A stretch of 64,000 nt of DNA from Parapristionchus giblindavisi (GCA_943737045.1 CALSFV010000301.1:124001-188000); one strand, 5' to 3'; counted from the stretch's first letter, positions 22,186-34,109 are shown. Translations and numbers: made by a program. Notes: generated by a model from the sequence alone, not told the origin.

Positions 22186-22399
22186 TTAAAATCTTGGAAA
22201 AGTAGATGGAAAAGTGAAAAGTAGTGTTAATTTTGTGATTGTAAAAGTAGTTGGAAAAGTAGTAATCCAACACTCGCGTAAAGGGTTTTTGTTGTAAAAG
22301 TTGGTCAATTAGGAAGCTATGCTACTTTTCCAACTACTTTTACAATCACAAAATTAACACTACTTTTCACTTTTCCATCTACTTTTCCAAGATTTTAAC
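22186..22399. repeat. Near-perfect palindrome with 78-bp arms
   Basis: The left arm 22186-22262 and right arm 22322-22399 are exact inverted copies except for one missing A on the left. The arms contain GGAAAAGTAG, GTGAAAAGTAGTG and TTAATTTTGTGATTG. The loop is 59 nt. This is the youngest-looking inverted repeat in the window. No protein is encoded. It could be a foldback MITE or a recent inverted duplication, and I see no clear target duplication. Confidence 0.9.
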
Positions 22400-22845
22400 A
22401 TCGCATCATAGTTAAGCAGTGTTGCCACTGACTCTTGAGTGTCATAAAATGGGACTTCTTTTTTTTACACAAGGAAAATTCCCTAGCACCGTCTCTTGAT
22501 GGACTTCTTGTCCCATTGGTTACTGTCAAATTTCCTTATCTATAAGGTAAGCATTCAGAAGACACTGCTAGGAAATCATTCCCTCAGATACAAGACATTG
22601 TTTTGTGGGTGTAGTAATCCTTCATATGTCATCTTATGATCTTATGAAGAAACTACTGTAGTCATCATTTCTAAACTACTGTAGTTATGTTGTCTGCATT
22701 TCAGATTACGGTATATCGGACGTTGAAACTTTCAATTGATATGCGCACAAAAAAGAGAATGAATTTCACTTTCCCTATACTCTCCTCCCTTTTCTTATCT
22801 CTTTTGCGACATGCGAACGCGACATAAATTATTAACACATAGATC

Positions 22846-23760
22846 TTGAATATCGATTCTCCTCCCTCTCTCCCTCTCCCTCTCCCTCTACTCTCCTTCC
22901 TCTACCCTCTCATTCTCTCCCTCTCCCGACCTTCCATCGTCCACTCTTCCATCAAAAGTGGCTACTATTCAAACTATTGTCAAGATTATTCAGTGACTCA
23001 CTTTCTCTCCCTCTCCCTTCTATCTCCTCCTCCTCCCTCTCCCTCTCCCTCCCTTACTCTTTCCCCACCCCCATTCAGATCTTTAGAACACAACTACCTC
23101 AATCCAAATAACCTTTACTTCAATGCTTTCGACTATTCTCGATCATAGAACTGTCCTCTACCTCTGCCTTTTCTCCGCCTCTACCTCTCCCTCTCTCCCT
23201 CTGTCCCCCTTCCTCTCTCCCTCTACCTCTTGATTTCAATAGAATTCGTATCTTTACCACAAAGTGTTCGTTCCCCTCTCCTTTTACTCATCCCTTACCC
23301 ATTCCCGACAAACTTTTCGCAACACTAAATCCTCTCCCTCTCCCTTTTTCCTCTCCCCCTCTCCCTTTTTACTCATCCCTCTTCCTTTTTTCTCTCTCCC
23401 TCTCCATTTACTCTCCCCTCTCCTTCTCCTCTAAATAGTGTCCTCGTTTACATCGTGTGTTAATCGAGCATTTAATACATGAGAGGGAAATCCCCTACTT
23501 TTTGCTCATTCTCGCCCTTGTTTTCTCCTCTCTTCCTCTCATCCTCCTACTCTCCCCCTCTCTTTATTTCAACCCATCCTCTCTTTCCTCCCCTTCTATC
23601 TCTCTCATCCTCCTCTCTCCACTCTCCCTCTCCCTCTCCAACTATCCCACCTTCACGATTACAAATACTTGTCGAACTGTTCACTTCTCACTTCGTCACA
23701 TTTACTGGCAAGCCGTCCAAAGCTTTTGGTGCATTTTTCGAACGGTGTTAGGTATTTATA
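22846..23760. repeat. Polypyrimidine tract, second block
   Basis: CTCCCT-rich sequence with short unique islands. Open frames here (100-110 codons, Ser/Pro/Leu) are explained by the repeat. Confidence 0.8.
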
Positions 23761-23799
23761 AAGAAATTCCAATATTTTTCAAATATTGACTAGTAATAA

Positions 23800-23818
23800 T
23801 AATAATAATAATAATTTA
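23800..23818. repeat. (AAT)n microsatellite
   Basis: Six AAT units, followed by TTATTCACGTCAAGC. The same TTTATCACGTCAAGC follows the AAT run at 5969-6001, so the microsatellite and its flank belong to a dispersed repeat. Confidence 0.7.
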
Positions 23819-23989
23819 TTCACGTCAAGCAAGAACATTGACCCTTTCTGGTTATTAGAATTCTGTTCAAAAGTTAAAAGAACAGCAAATCATAGAAAAC
23901 TGTCCTCGTTTTACATACTCTCTCTCCTCATTTTTCCTATCTTTTTTCGTGAGTTTTGAACAGAGAAAGCTAAGTTAATAGATCTCAGT

Positions 23990-24360
23990 GTCCGGTGTTC
24001 AAATCTCGAAAGAAGATAGTAAAAGTAGAAGCTAGAAAGTTAGATATCAGAGAATAAAACATATCATCATGTATCATTATGTTTCACTCGTATTTTCTAA
24101 TTGTTTCTCGTTGCGCTCTCGGGCGTAGATAAAATATAATATATTTTCAAACAAATTTTTGTTATCTTTTCTTGTGTTTTGACCAGAACGAACATATTCA
24201 TGTTATAACTATAGATCTATCAAACAACTCACCTAATTTCAAACATGTTTGACAAAAAAAAAGAAAAATGAGAAGAATATCTTTTTGTAATAGGTTTCAT
24301 GAAGAATGCATAATGTGGTTAACGTTGTCTAGATAGTGGTATCTCTTTGGCATGAGTAAA
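23990..24360 (+). repeat. Dispersed repeat, family F, copy 2
   Basis: Contains TTATCTTTTCTTGTGTTTTG, TTTCAAACATGTTTGACAAA, AGAATATCTTTTTGTAATAG and GTTGTCTAGATAGTGGTATC in the same order as copy 1 at 21,424-21,690. Confidence 0.65.
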
Positions 24361-24714
24361 AATATTAATTAATATACGAAGTTGAATACGTTCCGTTCTA
24401 GGCGGCAAAAAAACTCTCTCGCTTACTTGTTCCTTTCTTTTCGCGACTTTTGAACACCATATTATCTTAACTGTTACCTCTCCCTCTCCCAACTGTTACG
24501 TCGTCATGTCTCTCTCTCTTTATTCAAAGTTTTATCCGTTCTTGTTGTCCACTAGGCCATTTCCCTCCCTGTAAGACTAATCAAATTCTACTGAGAGGCG
24601 TGTAAGGGGAAAACAATCAAAAAATTTATAAAAAGGAAAACAATCAATTTCCTGGAAATTTCGCACAGTTCACGCATCTCGTTTCTAATAAAAGAGATCT
24701 ATGTCAGTGGGCCT

Positions 24715-24837
24715 TTTAAAGGCATACACCCCTAGCTAATTGGAAACTATCCGCTCTAACCGCACACTCTCGCTTTCTTTGTCTACTAGAGAGTGTGGCC
24801 AAAGCGGGCAGCTAAATTAGCTCGGGATGTGCCTTTA
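24715..24837. repeat. Palindromic MITE, family A, copy 4
   Basis: A full copy with both termini (TTTTAAAGGCATACACCCC and GCTCGGGATGTGCCTTTAGG) and the CTCTCGCTTTCTTTGTCTA centre. Confidence 0.8.
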
Positions 24838-25221
24838 GGGTCTGATAATTAAGGGTCTTTTGCTGACAGAGACACCCAAGAAATAGTCTGTGATATGAAG
24901 AGGCTGCATACAAAGGGTTATATCTGGTACCTCTTCAGCCCATTTTCTGTAACTATCATCTTTTGAGGAACATCAAAGTTGAATCGAGCATTTTGTTTGC
25001 TCTTGACAAAGGCTATTGGAAACGGTGATAAGAAGTGAACCCTTAAAGCGTAAACTATCTCTCGGTGACGGATTCATCGATAAAGTACAGTATTCTTTCT
25101 CGCTGATGATGTCTGTTCGAGAACCCAAAAATGATTTGGCTCAAAAACTGAGATGGGATACTGTAGTTGATCTACGGTAGATTCGCATTGTGTCATACAG
25201 TCAATATATTTTACATGTACG

Positions 25222-25334
25222 TTTTAAAGTTACATTAATTCGAAACTCTCCGCTCTGACAAACACTCTCTCGCTTTCTTTTTTTTCTCTGGCCAGGGCGG
25301 AGAGTTTCAAATTAGCTTGGCTTGTGCATTTAAT
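25222..25334. repeat. Palindromic MITE, family A, copy 5
   Basis: Arms AATTCGAAACTCTCCGCTCT and GGGCGGAGAGTTTCAAATTAG are almost exact mirrors. The centre is a T-rich run. Confidence 0.8.
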
Positions 25335-25948
25335 GAATTCTTCCTTTATTTCTTCCGTCTACTGATTTTCTTGATTTTAGTGACTTTTGAACCGAGCATT
25401 GGGTACTTTCCATCATATTCCATTACTTCAAAATCTCTCATAAACATGATGAGAAGAGAGAGAGAAAGAGTGATGACAAATCATAAATGTGCTCCCCATG
25501 GATTGGATAAACCATTAGTTACGGTACATTGGATCCCAACATATTGATAACCTAATAGTTCATTCATCGGATTGATCTTTGATCTCTCTCACCCCATATC
25601 CTCTTCCTTCCGTTCTCTCATAGTGTTCTTTCCGTATGTATCGGCATCCCTATTTACTAGTCTCTTTTGTTCTACTTCTTTTCAATAACCTCCCTATACC
25701 TCTCTCTCTCCCTCTTTTCCTGTCTCTCTCTCTCTCCCTCTCTCCCTCTCTCTCTCTCGCCTTAATTACCCTCCTCTACACGCACTCATTTGCTCATCTC
25801 TATCTATTCCAGTCTGTTCCCTAACCGCAATAACACTCGCTAAATTGGATGGTTTTCCCAAAAAATATTGATCGATACTATCATTTTTTCAATGCTCTTT
25901 TCAATACACTAAATTACAATACCAACATCTTTTACTTTTATCACATTA

Positions 25949-26068
25949 ATTAACGGCACACCCGAGCAAATTTTAGTTTCCGCTCTGGTAACGTTCATTC
26001 GTAGACAATGAAGTTGAGAGATCATCATCAAAGTTGAGAGATTCAACTAACCAGGGATATGCTTTTAA
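25949..26068. repeat. Palindromic MITE, family A, copy 6
   Basis: The left end TAACGGCACACCCGAGC is intact. The right arm is diverged and has a partial AAGTTGAGAGAT duplication. It lies just upstream of the retrotransposon. Confidence 0.6.
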
Positions 26069-26139
26069 GAGCTTTCTTTTATTTAGAAGAGGTCAGTGTT
26101 GTTATACATTACATTCTGGGTTCTAAAGTGAGTGGCGAG

Positions 26140-29021
26140 CGGCCGGTTGCGATTTTCGTCCTGTTGTCTCCGATTCCCTCCGCCTAGTTCCCTCTCCCAG
26201 AAGCGTTGGCACGCGGGAGTTGTATGCCACCATCGATGGGTCGACTCTTCAACATCGGCACCATCAACGCCAGGACGCTCGCGCCAAAGGACAAGCAGAC
26301 CGAAATGGAGCTCGCCCTCAACAAGATCAAATGGGACGTGATTGCGGTGCAGGAAGCGAGGATTGTGGGTTGTGCCTCTTTCAATCTTATATCCTCAGGT
26401 ACTGTAGTATATCACTCTGGCGGCCCCACTGCGTGCCATGGTGTGGCCTTTCTCCTCCGTCCCTATCTCGCACGAGGAGCAGTGTTCCACGGTATCTCCC
26501 CTCGTCTGGCCACTCTACTACTTCCTGACCAACGGCTCTTCGTGGTTTGCGCGTATGCCCCAACGTCTTCATTCGACGACAACGTCTACAACAACTTCAT
26601 GGACCAAGTGGAATGCGCCCTGCGGAGTGCCCCGAGAGGCCACATACCAGTTCTGGTCGGAGATTTCAATTGTCGAGTGGCAAGAGAACCCGGCAACGAA
26701 ATATGTGTTGGCAACTTCGCCTCCGTGATTCCAAACTCACGTGGACGGACCTTCACCGAACTCTGCATGAGGAACAGATTGCGAATACTCAACACATTCC
26801 CCAAGAGAAGACATGGGAGGACCTGGACTTGGAGGTCACCAAACGGCTCAACTTTCCACCAAATTGACTTCGTTGCTGCACCAATCACTGCGAGAATGGT
26901 CAATTGTGGTGTCGTTGGAAGGTTTGAATTCGTCTCGGACCACCGCCTGATCAGGATGTGCCTTTCCCTTCCCGGCAAGGTTAGACATAAGAGATCCATA
27001 AGGAGATTAGACTTCGATCGGGCCGCATTTAATGCCAACTCGAATCTCCTCGCGACGCTGCCACTTGGACGCCACAGCTCTGCCGCCGATGCCTACAATA
27101 CCATCAAGGCCTTCGTGGAAACCGCTGCTGTAAACTGTTGGAGAAAGCGCCAAATTCCGACCTGGATCTCGAATGGAACAAGGAATCTGCTAGCGATGCG
27201 ACATACTCTGCAGTCGAACCCCCAAGGTGCCGTTGCATATTCTGTGGCTTGCAAAGCTGCACGGACGAACCTCATCAATGACATCAGAAAGCGGAAGGAA
27301 GCACAAGCACGTCATGCCGCTACCATGGGACGGAGTATCGTGAAGACTATGCTGAATCTGCAATCCTCGAAGAAGCGCCTTCTTGTTCCTGATCCTGTCA
27401 CAGGAGCACTCTCACAAGCTGCAACCCAGACAGCCGTTCAGCACTTCTATGAGGACCTGTACAGCCCTAGAGTTCAGCTTCCACTCTCAGCTCCTCCTCG
27501 ACCACTCGATCCCCTCCCTCCCTTCCTTCCTGATGAAATCAGTGAGGCGATGTCTCATCTCAAATGTGGTCACTCTCCTGGATCGGACGGCATTCTTCCT
27601 GATATGCTTCACCATTCGAGGTACCATCTCGCACCCGTTATCGCTGATCTACTCAATCATCTGGTAGCCGGAGAAGACGTTCCCAAAGACCTGACGGAAG
27701 CCGTTGTCTCGTTGCTGCACAAAAAAGGAGATCCCACCAATATCGGAAATTTCCGCCCCATCTCCCTTCTTACCGTAACTCTCAAGACCATAACCAAGGT
27801 GATTCTGAAAAGGCTCGAGGTTGTGCTTGAAGAGACAGAGTCATCCACCCAGACCGGTTTCCGACGAGGACATAGTACACTCGACAACTTGCACGCCATT
27901 AAACAAGTCGCAGAACGCAGTTCGGAATACGGTATCCCTGTCTACTTCGCCTTCGTGGACTTCAAGAAGGCCTTCGACACAGTAGAGTGGAATGCATGCT
28001 GGCAAGCACTATGGTCGTTCGGAGCCCATCCCACCCTTGTCCATCTACTACGTCGTCTGTATGAGTCTTCATCCACACTCATTCGCGTCAATGAGGAACT
28101 CGTGTCAGTCAAAGTGAGAAGAGGAGTGCGGCAAGGTGATACGCTCTCCCCTCGCCTCTTCAACGTTGTTCTTCGTTCAGCAATGGACGATATCGATTGG
28201 GAGAAAGATGGGATTCAAATCGACGGAAGGAACTTATGCCACTTAGAGTACGCTGATGACATTGCCCTTGTTGCTAAGTCTCGATCGGAACTGGAAAGTA
28301 TGCTGAAGAAACTGATGGAAGCCTGCAGCCGTGTTGGACTTGAGGTGAATGCCTCTAAAACAGTACTGCTCACCTCGTGCACTACAACCCGAGCTCCAAT
28401 TGAAATCGAAAACCTGACATTCAATTTCGTTCAATCTACGACATATCTCGGAGGAAGGATCTCCATTCCCCTTGATCATTCTGACGAAATCGAGCATCGG
28501 ATCAAGCTTGGATGGTACGCATGGACCAAGTTATCACATCTGCTTTCGTCACGTTTTCTACCGATGAAAACAAAGAGAAGGTTATTTGAGAGTTGCATCA
28601 CTTCCACCGTACTTTACGGATGTGAGGTGTGGGCGTTGCGATCGAGTGATAAGGAGAGATTGAGTGCCACCCAGAGGAAGATGGAGCGGAAGATGATAGG
28701 AGTTACGTTGCGAGATCGCTGGAGAAATGAACGTGTAAGGGAGACCACCAAGCTACGAGATTGGATACAGGAAAGCTTAAAACGAAAAGCTCAATGGGCC
28801 CTCAAGATCCGGAATATGAAGTTGGAACAGTGGAGTCGTGCTACTACGGTGTGGACGCCGTACAACAGGAACCGCCCTTGTGGAAAACCTCGCGTACGCT
28901 GGAGAGACGATCTGACTCGAGCTATTGGAAGACACTGGTGGAATGCAACCTATGATGAATATAGACCCATCCTCATCTGAGCATATATTGCCTGATTTGA
29001 TAAATTGATTGATTGATTGAC
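26140..29021 (+). mobile_element. RTE-like non-LTR retrotransposon, apparently full-length coding region
   Basis: The coding region is followed after only about 20 bp by (ATTG)n (GATTGATTGATTGA, 29004-29021). A very short 3' untranslated region ending in a simple repeat is the usual RTE 3' end. The 5' end is not certain: it must lie between the family A MITE ending near 26,068 and the first ATG. I could not define a target-site duplication by eye. Confidence 0.7.
26224..28980 (+). CDS. Non-LTR retrotransposon polyprotein (APE endonuclease + reverse transcriptase), RTE-like
   Basis: An uninterrupted frame of 918 codons from ATG 26224 (the frame opens after TAG at 26185). Seen, with residue positions counted from the first in-frame TTG at 26206: an endonuclease/exonuclease/phosphatase fold with INARTL, AVQEAR, VGDFNCRV near 151, and SDHRLIRM near 243. 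Then a reverse transcriptase with NFRPISLLTVTLK near 514, FVDFKKAFDTVEW near 581, RRGVRQGDTLSPRLF, and catalytic YADDIALVA near 682. A C-terminal region follows with TYLGGRI, VLYGCEVWAL and RPCGKPRVRWRDDL. Known: this order and the C-terminal words are typical of the RTE and related clades, which nick target DNA and reverse transcribe from the nick. There are no stops or frameshifts, so it is a young or active-looking copy. No LTRs are seen. Confidence 0.9.
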   Translation: MPPSMGRLFNIGTINARTLAPKDKQTEMELALNKIKWDVIAVQEARIVGCASFNLISSGTVVYHSGGPTACHGVAFLLRPYLARGAVFHGISPRLATLLLPDQRLFVVCAYAPTSSFDDNVYNNFMDQVECALRSAPRGHIPVLVGDFNCRVAREPGNEICVGNFASVIPNSRGRTFTELCMRNRLRILNTFPKRRHGRTWTWRSPNGSTFHQIDFVAAPITARMVNCGVVGRFEFVSDHRLIRMCLSLPGKVRHKRSIRRLDFDRAAFNANSNLLATLPLGRHSSAADAYNTIKAFVETAAVNCWRKRQIPTWISNGTRNLLAMRHTLQSNPQGAVAYSVACKAARTNLINDIRKRKEAQARHAATMGRSIVKTMLNLQSSKKRLLVPDPVTGALSQAATQTAVQHFYEDLYSPRVQLPLSAPPRPLDPLPPFLPDEISEAMSHLKCGHSPGSDGILPDMLHHSRYHLAPVIADLLNHLVAGEDVPKDLTEAVVSLLHKKGDPTNIGNFRPISLLTVTLKTITKVILKRLEVVLEETESSTQTGFRRGHSTLDNLHAIKQVAERSSEYGIPVYFAFVDFKKAFDTVEWNACWQALWSFGAHPTLVHLLRRLYESSSTLIRVNEELVSVKVRRGVRQGDTLSPRLFNVVLRSAMDDIDWEKDGIQIDGRNLCHLEYADDIALVAKSRSELESMLKKLMEACSRVGLEVNASKTVLLTSCTTTRAPIEIENLTFNFVQSTTYLGGRISIPLDHSDEIEHRIKLGWYAWTKLSHLLSSRFLPMKTKRRLFESCITSTVLYGCEVWALRSSDKERLSATQRKMERKMIGVTLRDRWRNERVRETTKLRDWIQESLKRKAQWALKIRNMKLEQWSRATTVWTPYNRNRPCGKPRVRWRDDLTRAIGRHWWNATYDEYRPILI

Positions 29022-29034
29022 TAGCTACCAAATG

Positions 29035-29080
29035 GTGTTCAAGCCCACGCAGTTACCTCTGACTGTGTGGGCTTGGACAC
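29035..29080. repeat. 18-bp-stem hairpin next to the retrotransposon tail
   Basis: GTGTTCAAGCCCACGCAG pairs with CTGTGTGGGCTTGGACAC across a 10-nt loop, with two non-Watson-Crick pairs. It starts 14 bp after the ATTG tail. It may be target-site sequence or a terminator-like structure. Confidence 0.6.
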
Positions 29081-29099
29081 CTCGTCGGATCAATATTCA

Positions 29100-29621
29100 T
29101 AGTACATTGAGTATTCCACCCTCTCTCTCTTTGCCTGCCTTTCATGTAACCCGATACTTGTTGTGATTCATGTAAGATTAAACTATTCTGAGCAGATCTG
29201 CGTATTTCCTCCTCCTCATCTCTCTCTCCCCATCTAAGTCTCTCTCTCTCTCCTTCTCTCTTCCAATCTCTTTCCCTAATTCTTTTGACGCTATCTTACT
29301 AATGCACTTTTCTCGACTCATGAGTCCTACATACACATGTCTAACAGAGTTTCTTGCAATATTTTTAGCGATATTCCATTATATACCTCTTGGTGGTTCA
29401 TTCGTTCACTATGCTATTCATTAGCCCGTGTTCTCTTCTCTCGCTCCTCTCTCTCTATCCTCTCTCCTCCCCATCTCCCCCCCTCTCTCCCTCTCTAGCC
29501 CAAGGGTTCTTCCTCTTGTTCTTCTCAATAGCCTCCACCCGTAATTGCGTGGATGCACGGGTCAATGGAGGAGGCCAACCATTCTAGTCTATCCCTCTAC
29601 GATGCCCCCTCGTCTCTCCCA

Positions 29622-29694
<73 letters not shown>

Positions 29695-30150
29695 TCTCTC
29701 TTCTCTCTTCTCTCTTCTCTCTCTTCTCTCTCTCTCTTCTCTCTCTCTTCACCATTCCACCTTTCCATCTCTCGCATCCCGTATAGCCTTTTCTGCGTGT
29801 TTTACTTGATTACATCCCTCGCTCTCGATATAGATCTCTTCTAAGTAATATATTCATCCAATCCTTGCCTCCCTCCCTCCTTTCTCTCTATGCCTCTCCC
29901 CTCTCCCTCTCTCACCCTACTCTCTGTCCTCTTCCTTCTCCCTCTCCCTCTCTCCTCCCTCTTCCCTCTCTCCCTCTATTCATCCTATTGAATTGTCTCA
30001 TACATGAACTGTCACGAACGCCGACGGACGTCTGTCAGAGATGAGACGAGATAAGAGGGGTTCAATGAAAAGGGAGAGGGAGGGAGGGAGAGGGACAGAA
30101 AGAGAGTGAGAGAGAAAGTAAGGGGTGAGAGGGAGAGGGAGGGAGAAAGA
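29100..30150. repeat. Polypyrimidine tract with strand switch
   Basis: CT-rich, with a pure (CT)n run at about 29,630-29,687. From about 30,067 to 30,150 the plus strand turns purine-rich (GAGAGGGAG). No gene is supported. Confidence 0.8.
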
Positions 30151-30859
30151 AACACAGTTGATAAAAGTATAGTCAATTCTGTACTAACACGTCGTTCCGA
30201 TTATTTCCTCTCTCAATCTTCTTCACTTTCTTTTTCCAATACATCTCACTATCTTTTTACGCTATGCTTTATCGCCATATTGTAGAGAACAAGTACGGGA
30301 TATGAAAAGTTCATTTACCTCTTAAAAAAAATCTCATTGGGCCTCTTTATGCAGTTTTCGAAAGTTTAAAAAAAACTCTCCTCGTTTTGCGCACTCTCTC
30401 GCCTCCTTTTTTTTCTTTTCGTGTCCACGCTACTCCATCTCGAAGTCGCATTCTTTTGCGCCAATCCATCGCAATTTTGCGCCTGTCCGTAGTATGTCAT
30501 AACGGGTCCGATTCTATTTTCAGGCACTGATTATCGATAGTTCAAGGAAATACGTATGAGAATTTTTAAAATATTTATTTGTCCACCACGCTCGCGAAAT
30601 AAAATGAGCAGAACAGAACAATTTCATAAGCTTTTGAAAATATAAAATATGATATATTTTCGCTGTGTACTGTATTGTTCGTTTCCGTTCGTTTCCTTCC
30701 GTGAATCCCTTTTGTGCACAGTTTCTCCATGACATTGTTTTTTTTAAATATTGATTGTCCTCATTCTTTGCCTATCGTCATGCGCCATTTTTACGTTAGA
30801 ATATATTTTGTGCGTACCTCTCTTTTGTTACTCCTCTGTCTCTCTCTGTCGCTTACACT

Positions 30860-31830
30860 CTTTTCTGGCCATATCATCTTACTTCTACCTCTACTTCTAC
30901 CTCTCCCTCTTTCTCTCCCTCTCCAACTTATCGCGTGTGCACGAAATTTGCGGAGGACGATGAGGAAGAATTAAGGGGGTAGGAGATAGGAAGAGGGAGA
31001 GGAGAGAGATAGGAGAGAAAGGGAGAGTTAGAGGAGAGAAAGGGAGAGGGAGAGGAGAGAAAGGGAGAGGGAGAGAGAGCTACATTCCTAATTGATTACC
31101 AGTAACATAACTCTCTATTTCTGTTCTTTTCCCTATTTTCTCTTTCTGTTGTCGTTTCCAGAACAGCTTATAAGATAGAAGAGGGATGGGACATGTACGA
31201 CAACACACTTTGTCTGGCTATCTCTCCCCCCCCCCCGCTCTCTCTTTTGCATGCAAGATCCCCTCTCGCTTTGACAATCATCCGCTACTTTTGAAATTTA
31301 TTGCAAATTCTTCCTCATTCGTTAGCTTTTCTTATTGGTTTTCTGATTAAAAGTCTATTCAAGGTCTATTTTCTCTAATTTATATCATATTTATCTTCGT
31401 CTCTACATTTCTCTCTCCTTTCTCTCCCGTTTTTTCTCCCTCTTCTTCTCTCTATATTTCTCTCAAACTCTCTCTCCCCTTTCTTTCTCTCTACCTCTCC
31501 CTTTCTCTTTACGCACCTTCCATCTCAATAATCAGCTCTTATTATCAGTAGGCAATCTCGATTTCAACTAACAAAATCCACCTCTCCCTCACTCTGTCAT
31601 TCTCTCTATCTCACTTTTTCTCCTTCTCTCTCTCTCTTATTCTCTCTTACTCTCTCTTTCCCTCTTTGACTTCCTTTCTGCCTCTTTCTCTACCTTTCCT
31701 TCTCTCTGAACTTCTTTCTCTTACTACTACTGCTTCAAATCCTGCATTCCCGAGTTCCTACATTTTCCATACTCTCTTGCCTTTCTTTCCCACGTTTCAT
31801 GCGAAGTAGAAGGGGGAGGAGAGGTGGTTG

Positions 31831-31868
<38 letters not shown>

Positions 31869-32560
31869 AATAATTCATCCAGTTCACACCCTAATACATT
31901 CTTATCTTGACACTATCATCAATCATTTCCTTATCATATCATTCTGTACCTTCCCTTGTAATCACATTATATCTTTATCCTTCTTGTCTACTCTTCCCTT
32001 CACTATTACATTACTCACTCCGCTCACTATCAATGAGATGGTGCAAACAAGGGTAATCTTCTTTTCAAAAAGGTGTATCCTCCGTTCTCTGAGACAAACC
32101 ATCCTCATTTTTTTTCTTTTCCTTTCCTTTCTTTAGCCTTTCGAATGTTTCATGATGTCTTACATGCCTACGCCGTAGCCTTCTCCGCCGCGTCTCCGTC
32201 GTTACGGCGGAGGTTACGGCGTAGGCGCGTAAGACAAATGTAACGATGCATAAGGAAAAATTAACCCTTTTGATAAGTCCGTTTCAGTGAACTTTGATTG
32301 CGTTGTTTCGAAGGCAAAAATAGTCGAGTCTATTTCTGTAAAAATATTATTATCCTCAGAATGTAATAATTCCCCTAAATAGATCCGTATTACTGGGTAT
32401 CGAGCACTTTTTCCTCCGTATCCCTCTCTCTCTCGCTTATCACCTCTTCCTCTCTCTCCTTCCCCTCCCTGTCCCTTTCCCCTTCCTCACTTCCCCTCTC
32501 TCTCCATCTCCCTCCCTAATCTATTCCTCCCCTTCTCCTCTCCTCTCCTAGCAACACTCA
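30860..32560. repeat. Mixed pyrimidine and purine low-complexity tract
   Basis: CT-rich blocks with purine-rich islands at 30,980-31,080 and a (GA)n run at 31,834-31,866. No coding region or element other than the family E piece at 32,157-32,252. Confidence 0.75.
32157..32252. repeat. Small palindromic element, family E relative
   Basis: GTCTTACATGCCTACGCCGT at the left is mirrored by ACGGCGTAGGCGCGTAAGAC at the right, followed by AAATGTAACGATGCAT. The last words are the same terminus as at 14,541-14,565. The GC-rich centre is CTCCGCCGCG..CGGCGGAG. Confidence 0.7.
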
Positions 32561-32737
32561 CTTTTCTTCATCATCATCATCATTTCTTCATCTTCTCATT
32601 CTCGCTTCGTCTATCGCACTATATCATTGATATTATTACTAGTCCAGTGTTCCGCAAAGCAAAGGACTTACGATGTTTAGCAGCGGATTATTATCTTGTG
32701 CATTGATATAATAGGGCAGCGCGATCAAAATATCGTG

Positions 32738-32838
32738 TTAAAGGCACCCCGAACTTAATTGACTCTCCGCTCTGCAATACTCTCTCGCAAAAAAAGAAAG
32801 CGAGAGAGCATTGGAAGAGCAGATAATCTGCTTTTAAA
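32738..32838. repeat. Palindromic MITE, family A, copy 7
   Basis: TTAAAGGCACCCCGAACTTAA at the left, CTCTCCGCTCTGCAATACTC arm, mirror AGAGAGCATTGGAAGAGC, and CTTTTAAA at the right end. Confidence 0.75.
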
Positions 32839-32879
32839 ACAACTATCGATATTTAACACAATTATTCTTTCCATGAAGT

Positions 32880-33856
32880 GCATCTCCGTCGCTCTCTCAT
32901 TATCTCTCTTCTCTTCTTCTCTCTCTCTCCTTCCCTCTCTCCGTCTCTCTTATTACTTACTCTCCCCTCCCTCATCTTCGTCAGTGTCGTTCTCAACTAA
33001 TCTATGTAGATGCGCCTTTTACTTATCCTTCTCCCTCTTCCTCTCTCCCTCTTCTTCTCCCTCTCCCTCCTTCCCCTCTCCTTCTCACTCTCCCTCTCCC
33101 TCATCCCCTCTCCTCTTCCGCGTCTCCTTCTAAAAGGCTGCCCGAAATGAGATGGAGATTGCCCCTTTTTTGTCTATTCTTCTCTCCATATTTGAAGCAT
33201 GTCTAGTGACCCTTTCGAATTGAAAAGATGAGGGAGAGAGGAGAAGGAGGGATGGGAAAAGAGAGCGAAGGAGAGATAGAGAGAGAGAGAGGAGGAAGAC
33301 TAAAGAAGGGAGAGAGAACACCAATTAAGAAGCGAAGGGATTTATCCCATCGATAAATTTGTCCCCTCTCTCTCGTTCCTCTGCCACTATGACTCCCGCT
33401 TCTCCCACTTCCATCTCTCTGTCCTCCACTCATTCTCCCTCTCCATCTCCTTTTCTATCTCTCTCTCCCTCTTCCCCTCGCTTCCTTCTCGTCCGATATG
33501 TTCATCTTCTCCTCTCCTCTCTTCGTTTCCATGGATCGAGTCAATTGATGAGGTCACCAATACAACTATCCATTGAAGGATTCTCCCTCTCGCTCTTTTT
33601 TTACCCCCTCTCAAGCCCCTTTTCTATTCTTCTCATCTTCTCCTCCCTCACTCCCACTCTCCATCTATCTCCCTCTCTCCCTCTCTCCCTCTCTCCCTCT
33701 CTCCCTCCCTCAATCTCCCTCTCTCTTTCTATCGTCCTCCCTTCCCCTCTCCTCTCCCCTTATGATCTCCACTCACTACTCCATCAGAAGCCACTAGCAC
33801 ATCTCACCATTCTCCTTATCTAATTTCTCTTTTATAGTCCTCTCTCTTCTCTCACT

Positions 33857-33893
<37 letters not shown>

Positions 33894-34080
33894 CCTGTCC
33901 TCATCGTTCCATTCTATCCTCATCATAAAAGATCCATTCAGGCCCATCTTAAACTCTCTTTCGTTTCCTCATCCCTCTATCCTCCCCTCTCCTCCCTCTC
34001 CTCCCTCTCCCCTCCCCTCTAAGTCATTCTCCATCTGTGTTCTTCTAACACGTAGTATCCATATGTCCTTCCCCATGAGA
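32880..34080. repeat. Polypyrimidine tract, with a purine island at 33,230-33,320
   Basis: CCCTCT/CTCTCC units with a purine-rich block (GAGAGAGGAGGAAG) between two pyrimidine blocks. Frames of 120-150 codons here are repeat by-products. Confidence 0.8.
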
Positions 34081-34109
34081 TCATTACCGTCTGTCCATCG
34101 AGATCATGA

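Noticed and set aside
26206..26223. Retrotransposon frame starting at 26206
   Set aside because: The first codon there is TTG; the first ATG in frame is 26224, so the CDS was started at that ATG.
26184..29031. Antisense and alternative-frame reading frames across the retrotransposon
   Set aside because: Shadows of the 918-codon frame; no independent motifs.
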